A stretch of 64,000 bases of DNA from an uncultured Muribaculum sp. Lineage in GTDB: Bacteria; Bacteroidota; Bacteroidia; Bacteroidales; Muribaculaceae. How positions within the stretch are numbered: position 1 is the stretch's first letter; each line of letters begins with the position of its first letter. The stretch spans positions 69,753 to 133,752 of the forward strand of contig CAJTSJ010000002.1 in NCBI GenBank assembly GCA_910578785.1, in the 5' to 3' direction. Of this stretch, positions 43,179 to 52,032 are shown one piece after another. The notes beneath the pieces were generated by a model that was not told the origin of the DNA, searched no databases, and saw only the letters and a program-made list of their open reading frames with translations. The position numbers and the translations under genes were made by a program.

Positions 43179-45032
43179 ATGAAACGACTGATATACATGT
43201 CCGCTCTGCTGGCACTGGCATCCTGTGCCGACAACTATTCGCAGAAGTCGCCCGACGGCGACATAGCCGTAGACCTCAACCCGGACTCGATGTCGCTGAC
43301 AATCTCCTATGCAGGCCGTCAGGTGATGGAGATTCCCGCACTGGGAATCACGACATCGCGCGGCGAAGGACGCATGACGCTCGACAGCATAAGCAGTCCG
43401 TCGACCCTGACGGAACGCTATGAGATGCTTGCCGGCAAGCGCCGCCTGTGCTCCAACGAGGCCACCGAACGGGTGCTCTACATGTCGGACGCCGACGGCA
43501 ACCGCCAGAACATACGCCTGCGCGTATACAACGACGGCGTGGCCTTCCGCTACGAGCTCGACAGCCTCAACGGCGTGCGTCTGGCCGGCGAACAGACCGA
43601 ATACCTTATCCCCAACGGCACCAGACGCTGGATTCAGAAGTGGACCGAACCCTACGAGGCATTCTTCCCGATGGACACTACCGGAACGTCAAAAGACGGC
43701 CACTGGGGCTATCCGGCGCTGATGACCCCCGACGGCAACGCATGGTGCCTCATATCGGAAGCCAACATCGAACGCCGCCAGAGCGCATCGTCGCTGCGCA
43801 ACGACGGCTCTCCTGAACGCTACAGAGTTTGGCCCGACGAAAATACGCTGGAGCTGAACGGCGAGTGGCATACACCCTGGCGCACTCTAATCGTAGGCTC
43901 GCTGGCCGACGTGGTCGAATCGACCCTCATCACCGACCTTAGCGAACCGTCGAAAATCGAGGATACATCATGGATCAATCCCGGCACGGTGTCGTGGATA
44001 TACTGGGCTTACAACCACGGCTCGAATGACTACCAGATAGTCAAGCGATATATCGACATGGGTGCGGAACTGAATCTGCCCTACATGCTTATCGACGCGG
44101 AATGGGACGAGATGGGCAACGGAGGCAATATCGAAGACGCGCTGAAGTATGCATCGCAGTCAGGCGTAAAGCCCCTTGTATGGTACAACTCGTCGACCGC
44201 ATGGATAAACAACGGAGCCCCCGGACCTATGTTCAGGCTCAATGCCCCGGCCGACAGGGCGAAGGAATTCCGGTGGCTCAAGGACAACGGCGGGGCCGGT
44301 GTGAAAATCGACTTCTTCTCAGGCGACCGCCAGTCGACCATGGACTACTGTATGGACCTGATTGAATCGGCCGCCGACCACCGTCTGCTGGTCAACTTCC
44401 ACGGAGCCACCATACCCCGCGGATGGCAACGCACATACCCCCACATGCTTACGGTCGAGGCGGTCTACGGCGCCGAATGGTACAACAACGCACCCGTGCT
44501 GACCAACCGGGCCGCCTGCCACAACGCCACCCTCCCCTTCACCCGCAACGTCATAGGCCCGATGGACTACACGCCGGTGACATTCTCCGACTCGCAGCAT
44601 CCGCACATCACCACCAACGCCCATGAACTTGCCCTGAGCGTAGTGTTTGAGTCGGCACTGCAGCATCTTGCCGACCGTCCGGAAAGCTATCTCACCCAGC
44701 CCGACGAGGTCAAGAAGTTCCTGACCGCGCTGCCCACCACGTGGGACGACACCCGCCTGCTGTCAGGCTACCCCGGTGAATATGTGGTCATGGCCCGACA
44801 GAAAGGAAGCGCCTGGTACATAGGCGCCCTCAACGGCACTGATGAAGAAAAGGTGCTGGACATCGACTGGTCGCGCATACCCGGAGCCTCGGACATGCCG
44901 GCCGAGATAATCGAGGACGGCGACAGCAAAGAATCTCCCTGGAAGTTCACTACAGCAGAAGACGGACTGCCGACATCGATTGCCTGCCGTCCGCGCGGAG
45001 GCTTCATCATCCGCCTCACCCCGCGAAGCTGA
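43179..45032 (+). CDS. GH97 family alpha-glycosidase lipoprotein
   Basis: 617 residues with a lipoprotein signal (ALASC, Cys16). N-terminal beta-super-sandwich, then a barrel. GAGVKIDFFSGDRQ places an Asp (Asp378) where retaining GH97 enzymes of the alpha-galactosidase type have their nucleophile, whereas inverting SusB-type alpha-glucosidases use glutamates elsewhere. MLTVEAVYGAEW and the Ca-binding-like Glu residues are also present. I infer a retaining alpha-galactosidase-like enzyme. It closes the GH43-GH31-GH97 operon; the three would remove arabinosyl/xylosyl, alpha-xylosyl and alpha-galactosyl groups from a branched plant glycan. Confidence 0.88.
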   Translation: MKRLIYMSALLALASCADNYSQKSPDGDIAVDLNPDSMSLTISYAGRQVMEIPALGITTSRGEGRMTLDSISSPSTLTERYEMLAGKRRLCSNEATERVLYMSDADGNRQNIRLRVYNDGVAFRYELDSLNGVRLAGEQTEYLIPNGTRRWIQKWTEPYEAFFPMDTTGTSKDGHWGYPALMTPDGNAWCLISEANIERRQSASSLRNDGSPERYRVWPDENTLELNGEWHTPWRTLIVGSLADVVESTLITDLSEPSKIEDTSWINPGTVSWIYWAYNHGSNDYQIVKRYIDMGAELNLPYMLIDAEWDEMGNGGNIEDALKYASQSGVKPLVWYNSSTAWINNGAPGPMFRLNAPADRAKEFRWLKDNGGAGVKIDFFSGDRQSTMDYCMDLIESAADHRLLVNFHGATIPRGWQRTYPHMLTVEAVYGAEWYNNAPVLTNRAACHNATLPFTRNVIGPMDYTPVTFSDSQHPHITTNAHELALSVVFESALQHLADRPESYLTQPDEVKKFLTALPTTWDDTRLLSGYPGEYVVMARQKGSAWYIGALNGTDEEKVLDIDWSRIPGASDMPAEIIEDGDSKESPWKFTTAEDGLPTSIACRPRGGFIIRLTPRS

Positions 45033-45078
45033 CCAAGAGCTTGTTTAACAGACTCTAAATCAATTTTAACGCGGGAGG

Positions 45079-45110
45079 TTTGGAGATGTTGCGGGAAAGC
45101 CGTAACTTTG
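45079..45110 (+). promoter_or_regulatory. metK promoter
   Basis: TTTG, 20 bases, TAACTTTG. Transcription should start near 45117, giving a leader of about 230 bases with a riboswitch and a terminator. Confidence 0.75.
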
Positions 45111-45140
45111 CGTCCGAAAATCAAGACGACCGACTTCGTC

Positions 45141-45190
45141 GGGTGGAAAAATTTGGCTGCTTGCAACCACCGTAAAAAATGCTAAAACCG
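45141..45190 (+). ncRNA. SAM-II-type riboswitch in the metK leader
   Basis: Stem P1 is GGTGG (45142-45146) with CCACC (45167-45171). Its loop holds TTTGGC (45152-45157), which pairs with GCTAAA (45181-45186) downstream of the stem, forming the pseudoknot of SAM-II RNAs. The conserved CTTGCAA before the P1 3' strand, and the A-rich linker into GCTAAAA, also match the SAM-II (metA) consensus as I recall it. It lies about 24 bases after the predicted start and upstream of the SAM synthetase gene, the expected target for feedback by S-adenosylmethionine. Confidence 0.8.
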
Positions 45191-45265
45191 CTACTTCGCC
45201 GGCGCATACACCGACATGATGCACACGGCGCGATTACACGGATTAGTATTTTTTAATGCGATAAA

Positions 45266-45312
45266 AACTCCGCCCTTCGACACCACGTCGACCGGCGGAG
45301 TTCACTTTATTT
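45266..45312 (+). terminator. Leader terminator of metK (riboswitch expression platform)
   Basis: AACTCCGCC (45266-45274) pairs with GGCGGAGTT (45294-45302), with TCGAC and GTCGA pairing inside. CACTTTATTTATT follows. It ends 36 bases before the metK start codon and is the likely off-switch for the riboswitch about 75 bases upstream. How the two are coupled is not obvious from pairing alone. Confidence 0.7.
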
Positions 45313-45347
45313 ATTGTAAATTATTAACTGTACAAATACTTATCGCA

Positions 45348-46649
45348 ATGACAAAAGGCAATTATCTCTTTACCTCGGAGTCAGTCTCGGAAGGACATCC
45401 CGACAAAGTGGCTGACCAGATTTCAGATGCCATCCTCGACGAATTTCTTGCCCACGACAAGGACTCCAAAGTAGCATGCGAGACTCTCGTGACCACAGGC
45501 CAGGTGGTAGTGGCCGGCGAGGTCAAAAGCAAGGCCTACATCGACCTAATGGACGTGACGCGACGCGTAATCAACGAAATAGGCTACGACCGCAGCGAAC
45601 TGCGCTTCGACGGAAGCTCGTGCGGAGTGCTGTCGGCACTTCACGAGCAGAGCTGCGACATCAACCGAGGCGTAGAACGCCGCCGCCGCGCCGACCAGGG
45701 CGCAGGCGACCAGGGAATGATGTTCGGCTATGCTTCGGACGAGACCCCCAACTATATGCCGCTGCCTCTCGACCTGAGCCACACCCTGCTGCGCGAGCTG
45801 TCGGCCATACGCCGCGAAGGAAGCCTCATGCCCTATCTGCGCCCCGACGCCAAGAGCCAGGTGACAGTGGAATACGGCCCGGACAACCGCCCGGTAAGAA
45901 TCCACACCATCGTCATCTCAACCCAGCACGACGAGTTCGTCACTCCCGGCGACAAGGAAGCCAAGAACCAGGACGAGGCCGACAAGATGATGCTTGAAAA
46001 GATATACCGCGATGTCAAGGAGATACTTCTGCCCCTGGTGACGGCCAAGCTTCCCGACAATGTGAAGGCCCTGTTTGACGAGAACCTGATACTGCACGTC
46101 AACCCGACCGGCAAGTTCGTAATCGGAGGCCCCCACGGCGACACCGGCCTGACCGGACGCAAAATCATCGTAGACACCTACGGCGGACGCGGCGCCCACG
46201 GCGGCGGCGCATTCTCAGGCAAAGACCCCTCGAAGGTCGACCGCTCGGCGGCCTATGCGGCACGCCACATAGCCAAAAACCTCGTGGCGGCAGGCGTGGC
46301 CCGCGAAGTGCTCGTCCAGGTGGCCTATGCCATCGGCGTGGCCAAGCCGGTGAGCCTCAACGTGAACACGTTCGGCACCGCCAACGTGAAGATGTCCGAC
46401 GCCGAGATTTCGCAGATTGTCGACAAACTGTTTGACATGCGCCCTGCGTCCATCGAAAAGCGTCTGAAACTGCGCAATCCCATCTACCAGGAGACCGCCT
46501 CGTACGGACACGTCGGACGCGAACCGCGCACCGTGACCAAAAAGTTCACGTCCAAGTATGAGAAAGAGAAGACCATCACCGTCGAACTCTTCACTTGGGA
46601 AAAGCTTGACATGGTCGACAAAATCCGCCATGCATTCCGCCTGAAATAG
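45348..46649 (+). CDS. metK: S-adenosylmethionine synthetase
   Basis: 433 residues; makes S-adenosylmethionine from methionine and ATP. Starts with LFTSESVSEGHPDKVADQISDAILDE, then GDQGMMFGYA, GPHGDTGLTGRKIIVDTYGG and GGGAFSGKDPSKVDRSAAYAAR, all signatures of the family. The chosen ATG (45348) is the usual start; an in-frame ATG at 45216 would run translation through the leader terminator and is rejected. Monocistronic, with a riboswitch leader and a strong terminator. Confidence 0.97.
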   Translation: MTKGNYLFTSESVSEGHPDKVADQISDAILDEFLAHDKDSKVACETLVTTGQVVVAGEVKSKAYIDLMDVTRRVINEIGYDRSELRFDGSSCGVLSALHEQSCDINRGVERRRRADQGAGDQGMMFGYASDETPNYMPLPLDLSHTLLRELSAIRREGSLMPYLRPDAKSQVTVEYGPDNRPVRIHTIVISTQHDEFVTPGDKEAKNQDEADKMMLEKIYRDVKEILLPLVTAKLPDNVKALFDENLILHVNPTGKFVIGGPHGDTGLTGRKIIVDTYGGRGAHGGGAFSGKDPSKVDRSAAYAARHIAKNLVAAGVAREVLVQVAYAIGVAKPVSLNVNTFGTANVKMSDAEISQIVDKLFDMRPASIEKRLKLRNPIYQETASYGHVGREPRTVTKKFTSKYEKEKTITVELFTWEKLDMVDKIRHAFRLK

Positions 46650-46678
46650 AGCCCGGACGACCGCACTACAGCCTACCG

Positions 46679-46725
46679 ACTCCCCCAAAACGGCCGATTT
46701 TGGCCTTTGGGGGAGTTGACTTTTT
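46679..46725 (+). terminator. Intrinsic terminator after metK
   Basis: ACTCCCCCAAA pairs with TTTGGGGGAGT, with CGGCC/GGCC pairing inside, followed by TGACTTTTT. Confidence 0.9.
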
Positions 46726-46754
46726 AAAAATAGTGTGAAATAATGTTCTGCCGA

Positions 46755-46786
46755 TTGCGTATTATAATTCAAAATTACTAACTTTG
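46755..46786 (+). promoter_or_regulatory. Promoter of the SurA/PpiD-like gene
   Basis: TTG, 21 bases, TAACTTTG, 88 bases before the start codon at 46874. Confidence 0.65.
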
Positions 46787-46873
46787 TGCGATTTTACCCC
46801 AATAGTCTATCCATTGGGGTGATTGCGTCATTGATTATACACAGTGAAATATATTAAATACATCTAACAATAA

Positions 46874-48949
46874 ATGGCAACACTTGAAAAAATCCGCAAG
46901 AGATCCACTCTGCTCCTTATCGTCGTAGGTCTCGCCCTTCTGGCGTTCATCATCGGTGACTTCTTCACTTCAGGCCGCGCACTGTTCGGCACAGGTACAA
47001 CAATCGCCAAGGTAGGCGATGAGAAAATCGACATCCAGGAATTTTCCCGCCGCTATGAAGAAGCAAACCAGCGTGTACAACAGCAGAACAACGCTTCCCG
47101 CATCGACCCCGCCATGCTGCAGGCCGAAGTGCTCAACTCGATGATTCAGGAACGTCTTATCAACCAGGAAATCGAAGCTCTCGGCATCGAAGTAACCAAC
47201 GATGAACTTTCCAAGGCCATGCTGGGAGTCAACGCACACCCCTACATGTATCAGATGGCCCGCCAGATCGGAGCCAACACTCCCGACGAAGTCTATGACC
47301 TCGCCTTCAATCCCGCAAAATACAACGTTCCCGCCGAAACAGCCCAGCAGCTCAAAACCATGTGGCTTCAGCAGGAAGAGCAGATGCTCCAGCTTCTGAA
47401 GATGCAGAAGTTCCAGAATCTGCTTGCAGGCGCGCTCGTGGCCAACGAGCTTGACGCCAAGGCCTACTACGACGGCAACGCTTCGACATCGCACATCGCA
47501 TATGTGAAGAAGAACTACAGCTCTCTTCCCAACGAAGACTACGAAGTGTCGTCAGCCGAAATCAAGGCCCAGTACAACAAGGACAAGAACATGTTCAAGG
47601 TTCCGCAGGAAGTGCGCCGCGCCAACTACATCGCAGTCAACGTAGCCCCCTCGGTCCAGGACAAGGACGAAGCCCAGGTGCTCGTAGACTCCGTAATCAA
47701 CCTTCTCAAGGCCACTCCCGCCCTTGACGCCATCGCAGGCGACGTGAACTTCGGCGTTGACCGCCAGACCACGACTTCCGGCGTCATCACCAACCCGATT
47801 CTCCGCGCATTCGTGACCGACTCCGTTCCCGGATCGGTTCGCCAGATTTCATACATCAACGACGAGTTCACCATCGCCAAGCTGATCGACAGCAAGATGG
47901 CCGTAGACTCAATCAACGTTGACCTCATCGCCTATCAGGGCGACGCCGCCGGACGCGACTCACTGCTCACCGCCCTCAACTCAGGCAAGGCATTCACCGA
48001 AGTTTCGGCAATGCCCGGCGTGGTAAACGCAGTTGAAGACCTCTGGCAGACTCTCGCCGCCGCTCCCGACAATGACGTGAAAGCCCGTCTGCTCAATGCT
48101 CCCTCAGGATACTTCATCGTAGACAGCACCGCCAATATGGCCCAGATAGCCCGCGTCAACACCAAGCGCGCACCCGTGAAGGTCTATGACTACGCTACAG
48201 TCAACTACAAGGTATATCCCTCGGACGAAACTATCGACAAGCTCAACGACGACCTCGCCGCATTTGTAGGCAACATCCAGAACGCCGACTCGCTCACTAT
48301 CGAGAAGGCCATGAGCGCCGGCTACACCCTGCTTCCCGCCACCATCACCGCCGACACCTACATGCTCGGCAACATCCCCTACTCGCGCAATGCCGTGCGC
48401 TGGGCCATGGACGCCAAGAAGGGCCAGGTATCTCCCATTCTCGAGGACAATCAGAACGACCATCTCATCGTAGTGGCGCTCAACGACATAATCGAACCGG
48501 GATTCGCACCCCTCTCCGACTCCAACATCCTCTCGACCGAGACCCTCAAGGCACGTAACCAGAAGAAGGGCGCCGACCTGATGGGCAAATACAACGGCAA
48601 GGCCAACGACCTCGCAGGTTATGCACAGCTGCTCGGTTCGCAGATCGACTCCACCAACGTGACATTCGGACAGAGCAGCATCAGCGGCATCGGATTCGAG
48701 CCCGCATTAATCGGCCAGGCCGCAGCCGCCGCTCCCAACGTCATGTCAGGACTCGTCCAGGGCGACAACGGAGTGTATGTGTTCACCGTAATCGGCGTGG
48801 ACAACGAATCACGTCCCTACAACTATCAGGAATATGCAGCCCGCTACAACCAGCAGATGGGCAGCCAGGCTGTCATGCAGAACCTCATCAACATAATGAT
48901 GGAGAACAACAAGGTTGAAAACAACACCCTCAAGTTCTACACTGAATAA
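46874..48949 (+). CDS. SurA/PpiD-like periplasmic folding factor (peptidylprolyl isomerase family)
   Basis: 691 residues anchored by one N-terminal membrane helix (about 11-32, STLLLIVVGLALLAFIIGDFF), with the rest periplasmic. A SurA-type N-terminal helical domain follows (VGDEKIDIQEFSRRYEE, EVLNSMIQERLINQEIEALGIEVTNDEL), which matches PpiD proteins. The parvulin-like segment in the middle is poorly conserved, so real isomerase activity is uncertain. It probably helps outer-membrane proteins mature. Standard length for Bacteroidetes PpiD, with its own promoter and terminator. Confidence 0.85.
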   Translation: MATLEKIRKRSTLLLIVVGLALLAFIIGDFFTSGRALFGTGTTIAKVGDEKIDIQEFSRRYEEANQRVQQQNNASRIDPAMLQAEVLNSMIQERLINQEIEALGIEVTNDELSKAMLGVNAHPYMYQMARQIGANTPDEVYDLAFNPAKYNVPAETAQQLKTMWLQQEEQMLQLLKMQKFQNLLAGALVANELDAKAYYDGNASTSHIAYVKKNYSSLPNEDYEVSSAEIKAQYNKDKNMFKVPQEVRRANYIAVNVAPSVQDKDEAQVLVDSVINLLKATPALDAIAGDVNFGVDRQTTTSGVITNPILRAFVTDSVPGSVRQISYINDEFTIAKLIDSKMAVDSINVDLIAYQGDAAGRDSLLTALNSGKAFTEVSAMPGVVNAVEDLWQTLAAAPDNDVKARLLNAPSGYFIVDSTANMAQIARVNTKRAPVKVYDYATVNYKVYPSDETIDKLNDDLAAFVGNIQNADSLTIEKAMSAGYTLLPATITADTYMLGNIPYSRNAVRWAMDAKKGQVSPILEDNQNDHLIVVALNDIIEPGFAPLSDSNILSTETLKARNQKKGADLMGKYNGKANDLAGYAQLLGSQIDSTNVTFGQSSISGIGFEPALIGQAAAAAPNVMSGLVQGDNGVYVFTVIGVDNESRPYNYQEYAARYNQQMGSQAVMQNLINIMMENNKVENNTLKFYTE

Positions 48950-48975
48950 ACGATTCCTGTCAGTCAAGACATACA

Positions 48976-49015
48976 GGGGGGCCGGGCAAGCAAGCTCGGC
49001 CCCCTGCTTGTTTTT
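48976..49015 (+). terminator. Intrinsic terminator after the SurA/PpiD-like gene
   Basis: GGGGGCCGGGC pairs with GCTCGGCCCCC (one mismatch), followed by TGCTTGTTTTTG. Confidence 0.85.
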
Positions 49016-49078
49016 GCCATACCGGACCCGGCTCTTCATAATGAATGTGAATCGCCACATTTTTAACAATAAATTATG

Positions 49079-49086
49079 TATCTTTG
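49079..49086 (+). promoter_or_regulatory. -7 promoter element of the dapB cluster
   Basis: TATCTTTG lies 22 bases before the dapB start codon. A TTG at the usual distance is not evident. Confidence 0.55.
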
Positions 49087-49107
49087 TGCCGTTAATATAT
49101 CATCACG

Positions 49108-49860
49108 ATGAAAATTGCCCTTATTGGTTACGGAAAGATGGGCCATGCGATTGAAAAGACTGCAATCGCGCGCGGCCACGAAATAGTATGCAAGATCGAC
49201 GCCGACAATGCCGCCGACTTCGACTCGCCGGAGTTTGCCTCGGCAGACATCGCCATAGAGTTCACCACACCGTCCACCGCCGTCGACAACTACCTGAAAG
49301 CGTTTCAGCGCAATGTCAAAGTGGTGTCAGGCACCACCGGGTGGACCGACAGCATGCCACGCATCAAGGAGATGTGCGAAAAAGGCGAAGGCACACTGTT
49401 CTGGACATCCAACTTTTCGCTCGGCGTGAACATCTTTTTTGCCGTCAACCGCTATCTGGCTTCAATCATGGGCGGATTTCCGCAATATAAGCCCTCGATG
49501 GAGGAGATACACCACATCCACAAACTCGACCATCCGTCAGGCACCGCCATCACGCTCGCACAGGGCATAATGGCCAAGGATCCTGAGATAACATCATGGA
49601 AGGAAGCCGAAGACGTCGACAGCCACACGCTCAAAGTCGAGGCCGTGAGGGAGGGTGAAGTGCCCGGAACGCACATCGTCAGATGGGACAGCCAGGTAGA
49701 CACCGTCACCATCGAACACCGCGCCAAAAGCCGCGACGGATTCGCTCTCGGCGCAGTGGTGGCCGCCGAATGGGCCTGCGGCCGCGAGGGCTGGCTGACA
49801 ATGGACGAGATGATGCATTCGCTGGTATCGGCTCCCGCTCTGCTCGACATCGTAAAATAA
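49108..49860 (+). CDS. dapB: 4-hydroxy-tetrahydrodipicolinate reductase
   Basis: 250 residues; the second committed step of lysine and diaminopimelate synthesis. IALIGYGKMGHAIEKTA is the nucleotide-binding start, EFTTPSTAVDNYLKAF and SGTTGW follow, then NFSLGVNIFFAVN and the catalytic region EEIHHIHKLDHPSGTAITLAQ (His-His, Lys). Followed after 29 bases by lepB, a gene order common in Bacteroidetes. Confidence 0.96.
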   Translation: MKIALIGYGKMGHAIEKTAIARGHEIVCKIDADNAADFDSPEFASADIAIEFTTPSTAVDNYLKAFQRNVKVVSGTTGWTDSMPRIKEMCEKGEGTLFWTSNFSLGVNIFFAVNRYLASIMGGFPQYKPSMEEIHHIHKLDHPSGTAITLAQGIMAKDPEITSWKEAEDVDSHTLKVEAVREGEVPGTHIVRWDSQVDTVTIEHRAKSRDGFALGAVVAAEWACGREGWLTMDEMMHSLVSAPALLDIVK

Positions 49861-49889
49861 TTCACGGTTCCCCCCACTTTCTTTTGACA

Positions 49890-51377
49890 ATGAACAACAA
49901 CTCCAACAACACGGCCGCACGCAAGTCGGCATCAGAAGACTTCAAACAGAGAATACGCGACACCAAGCCCACCCGGTGGGTGCGCTTTATCATTGTCGCC
50001 CTGCTATTCACGGCGTGGGCGGCATGGCTCGGAAGCTGGTGGGTGCTGATATTCCTCGTGCTCCTCTTTGACATATACATCACCGGCTATATCCCGCTCA
50101 CGTGGTGGAAAAACAGCAAGAATCCCGTGGTCAAGACCGTCATGAGCTGGGTCGACGCCATAGTCTACGCCCTGATTCTCGTCTACTTCGTGTTCACATT
50201 CGTCGGACAGAACTACGCCATACCCTCATCGTCGCTCGAAAAGACACTGCTCGTCGGCGACTATCTGTGGGTGAACAAGATGGCCTACGGCCCGCGTGTG
50301 CCGATGACACCCGTGCACTTCCCCCTCGTGCAGAACCGCATACCTATAATCGACACAAAAAGCTACACCGACTGGCCAAGCTGGAAATACCGCCGTCTGA
50401 AGGGTCTCGGAAGCGTGGAGCGCGGCGACATCGTAGTGTTCAACTTCCCGCAGGGCGACACCGTGTGCACCAAGTTCATGGAAGAATCGCCGGAGACCTA
50501 CTACGACCTCGTGAAAAAATATGGCCGATTCACCATCAAGAACAATCCGCAGGTGTTCGGCGAGGTAATCCACATGCCGGTAGACCGCCGCCAGAACTAT
50601 GTGAAACGCGCCGTCGGCCTTCCCGGAGAGACCATCGAGATTGTAGACGACACCATATACATTGACGGCAAGGCCATACCTCAGCCGGAAAACGTTCAGC
50701 ACAACTACTTCTTCCAGGTCGACGGAGAGTTCACAGAAGCCGACTGGGAGCGTCTCGGCATAGCCGTGGACGACCGCTTTGACTGGGCCGTGGATGCCAA
50801 GACCGCGCTCGCCAACGGATTCAAGGTCAACGCCGACGGTTCGGTACCGAGCATATACGTGTCGCCCCTCACTCCGGCCATGCGCGGAATGCTTGCGGCC
50901 GACCCCCGCGTCAAGTCCGTGGCCAAGGCTTCATCCATGCCGATTCCGCTGTTTCCCGAAGAGTTCTCCACCGGCTGGACAGTGGCCAACTACGGTCCGC
51001 TGTGGATACCGAAAAAGGGTGCCACAATCAATCTCGACGAAGATGCCTGGAAATGCTACAGCCGTGTAATACGCAACTACGAAGGCCACTCCGACGCATA
51101 TATCCAGAACGGTACAGTGTATATCGACGGCAAGCCAGCCAAGGACTATACATTCGAGATGGACTATTACTTTATGATGGGCGACAACCGCGACAACTCG
51201 TCAGACTCGCGCTTCTGGGGCTTCGTTCCGGAAGACCACATAGTCGGCAAACCGTGGCGCGTGCTTGTGTCGTTTGACAAGGACAAGGGTCTGTTCAGTG
51301 GCAAAATCCGATGGAACAGAGTGTTCAAGAGCGCCAATCCCGACAAGGAAGCCTTTGCCGAAACCGCAAACCGATAA
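49890..51377 (+). CDS. lepB: Signal peptidase I, long Bacteroidetes type
   Basis: 495 residues from the ATG at 49890; a longer frame from 49683 lies inside dapB and is rejected. Two N-terminal membrane segments (about 31-70) and a third (about 88-106) lead to the active site: Ser115 in IPSSSLEKTL and Lys239 in NYVKRAVGLPGE, with the GDNRDNSSDSRFWGFV box near the C-terminus. It removes signal peptides of exported proteins. The protein is longer than E. coli LepB because of a large inserted beta region between the Ser and Lys boxes and the C-terminus, usual in this phylum. Confidence 0.95.
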   Translation: MNNNSNNTAARKSASEDFKQRIRDTKPTRWVRFIIVALLFTAWAAWLGSWWVLIFLVLLFDIYITGYIPLTWWKNSKNPVVKTVMSWVDAIVYALILVYFVFTFVGQNYAIPSSSLEKTLLVGDYLWVNKMAYGPRVPMTPVHFPLVQNRIPIIDTKSYTDWPSWKYRRLKGLGSVERGDIVVFNFPQGDTVCTKFMEESPETYYDLVKKYGRFTIKNNPQVFGEVIHMPVDRRQNYVKRAVGLPGETIEIVDDTIYIDGKAIPQPENVQHNYFFQVDGEFTEADWERLGIAVDDRFDWAVDAKTALANGFKVNADGSVPSIYVSPLTPAMRGMLAADPRVKSVAKASSMPIPLFPEEFSTGWTVANYGPLWIPKKGATINLDEDAWKCYSRVIRNYEGHSDAYIQNGTVYIDGKPAKDYTFEMDYYFMMGDNRDNSSDSRFWGFVPEDHIVGKPWRVLVSFDKDKGLFSGKIRWNRVFKSANPDKEAFAETANR

Positions 51378-51390
51378 ACCGGCCACCCCT

Positions 51391-52032
51391 GTGAGCGACT
51401 CACCCTTAATACGCTATCCCGACCGCACGCTGGTGCTCGCTCCCGCTTACTGCGGAAGCATCTACCGATATGCGGCCATGGCCATGTACGGCAACGTCAT
51501 CATCGACACGTCGCGCCGCTTCAACAAGCGCGAGAAGGAGTGCCACCGGTGCACCATCGAGGGACCCAACGGACTTCAACGCCTCACCGTGCCGCTCGAA
51601 AAGCCCCAGCAGTGGCATTCGACACTGCTCGACGACGTAAAAGTGTCGACCCACGGCGAATGGTGGCATGTGCATTGGGGAGCAATCGAATCGGCCTACG
51701 GGCGCACCCCCTACTTCGAATACTACGCCGACGAGCTTCTGCCCGCTTTCTCAGGAAAAATCGAACAGCTCGCAGAGCTTGACGGCATGATACACTCCTT
51801 CTGCATGAAAGCCCTGGGCATAAGCCCCGGCACCACGCTGTCAGAACCTGTCGACCGTGCAATTCCGCCGATGGCCGACATACCTTACTATCAGGTATGG
51901 GACAAGCGCTACGGATTCATGCCCGGGCTGAGTGTGCTCGACCTCATATTCAACATGGGTCCCGAATCGCCGTTGGTGCTTAAGAAGATGGCCGACAGCC
52001 TTTTGAGCCATGAAGATAATCATCGCATTTGA
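51391..52032 (+). CDS. WbqC-like family protein
   Basis: 213 residues from a GTG at 51391, 13 bases after the lepB stop. No ATG fits: the first in-frame ATG is inside a conserved block (about 51475), and upstream codons lie within lepB. TLVLAPAYCGSIYRYAAM is the usual start of the family, followed by RCTIEGPNGLQRLTVPLEKPQQWHSTLLDDVKVS and HWGAIESAYGRTPYFEYYADEL. The protein family is linked to surface polysaccharide genes in some bacteria, but its activity is unknown. It overlaps the glycerate kinase gene by 23 bases, so the cluster dapB-lepB-WbqC-kinase is probably one transcript. Confidence 0.85.
   Translation: MSDSPLIRYPDRTLVLAPAYCGSIYRYAAMAMYGNVIIDTSRRFNKREKECHRCTIEGPNGLQRLTVPLEKPQQWHSTLLDDVKVSTHGEWWHVHWGAIESAYGRTPYFEYYADELLPAFSGKIEQLAELDGMIHSFCMKALGISPGTTLSEPVDRAIPPMADIPYYQVWDKRYGFMPGLSVLDLIFNMGPESPLVLKKMADSLLSHEDNHRI

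Noticed and set aside
45216..45347. N-terminal extension of metK from 45216
   Set aside because: It would be translated through the leader terminator, has no family match, and metK proteins begin at the ATG at 45348.
49683..49889. N-terminal extension of lepB from 49683
   Set aside because: It lies inside dapB in another frame; the ATG at 49890 follows the dapB stop.
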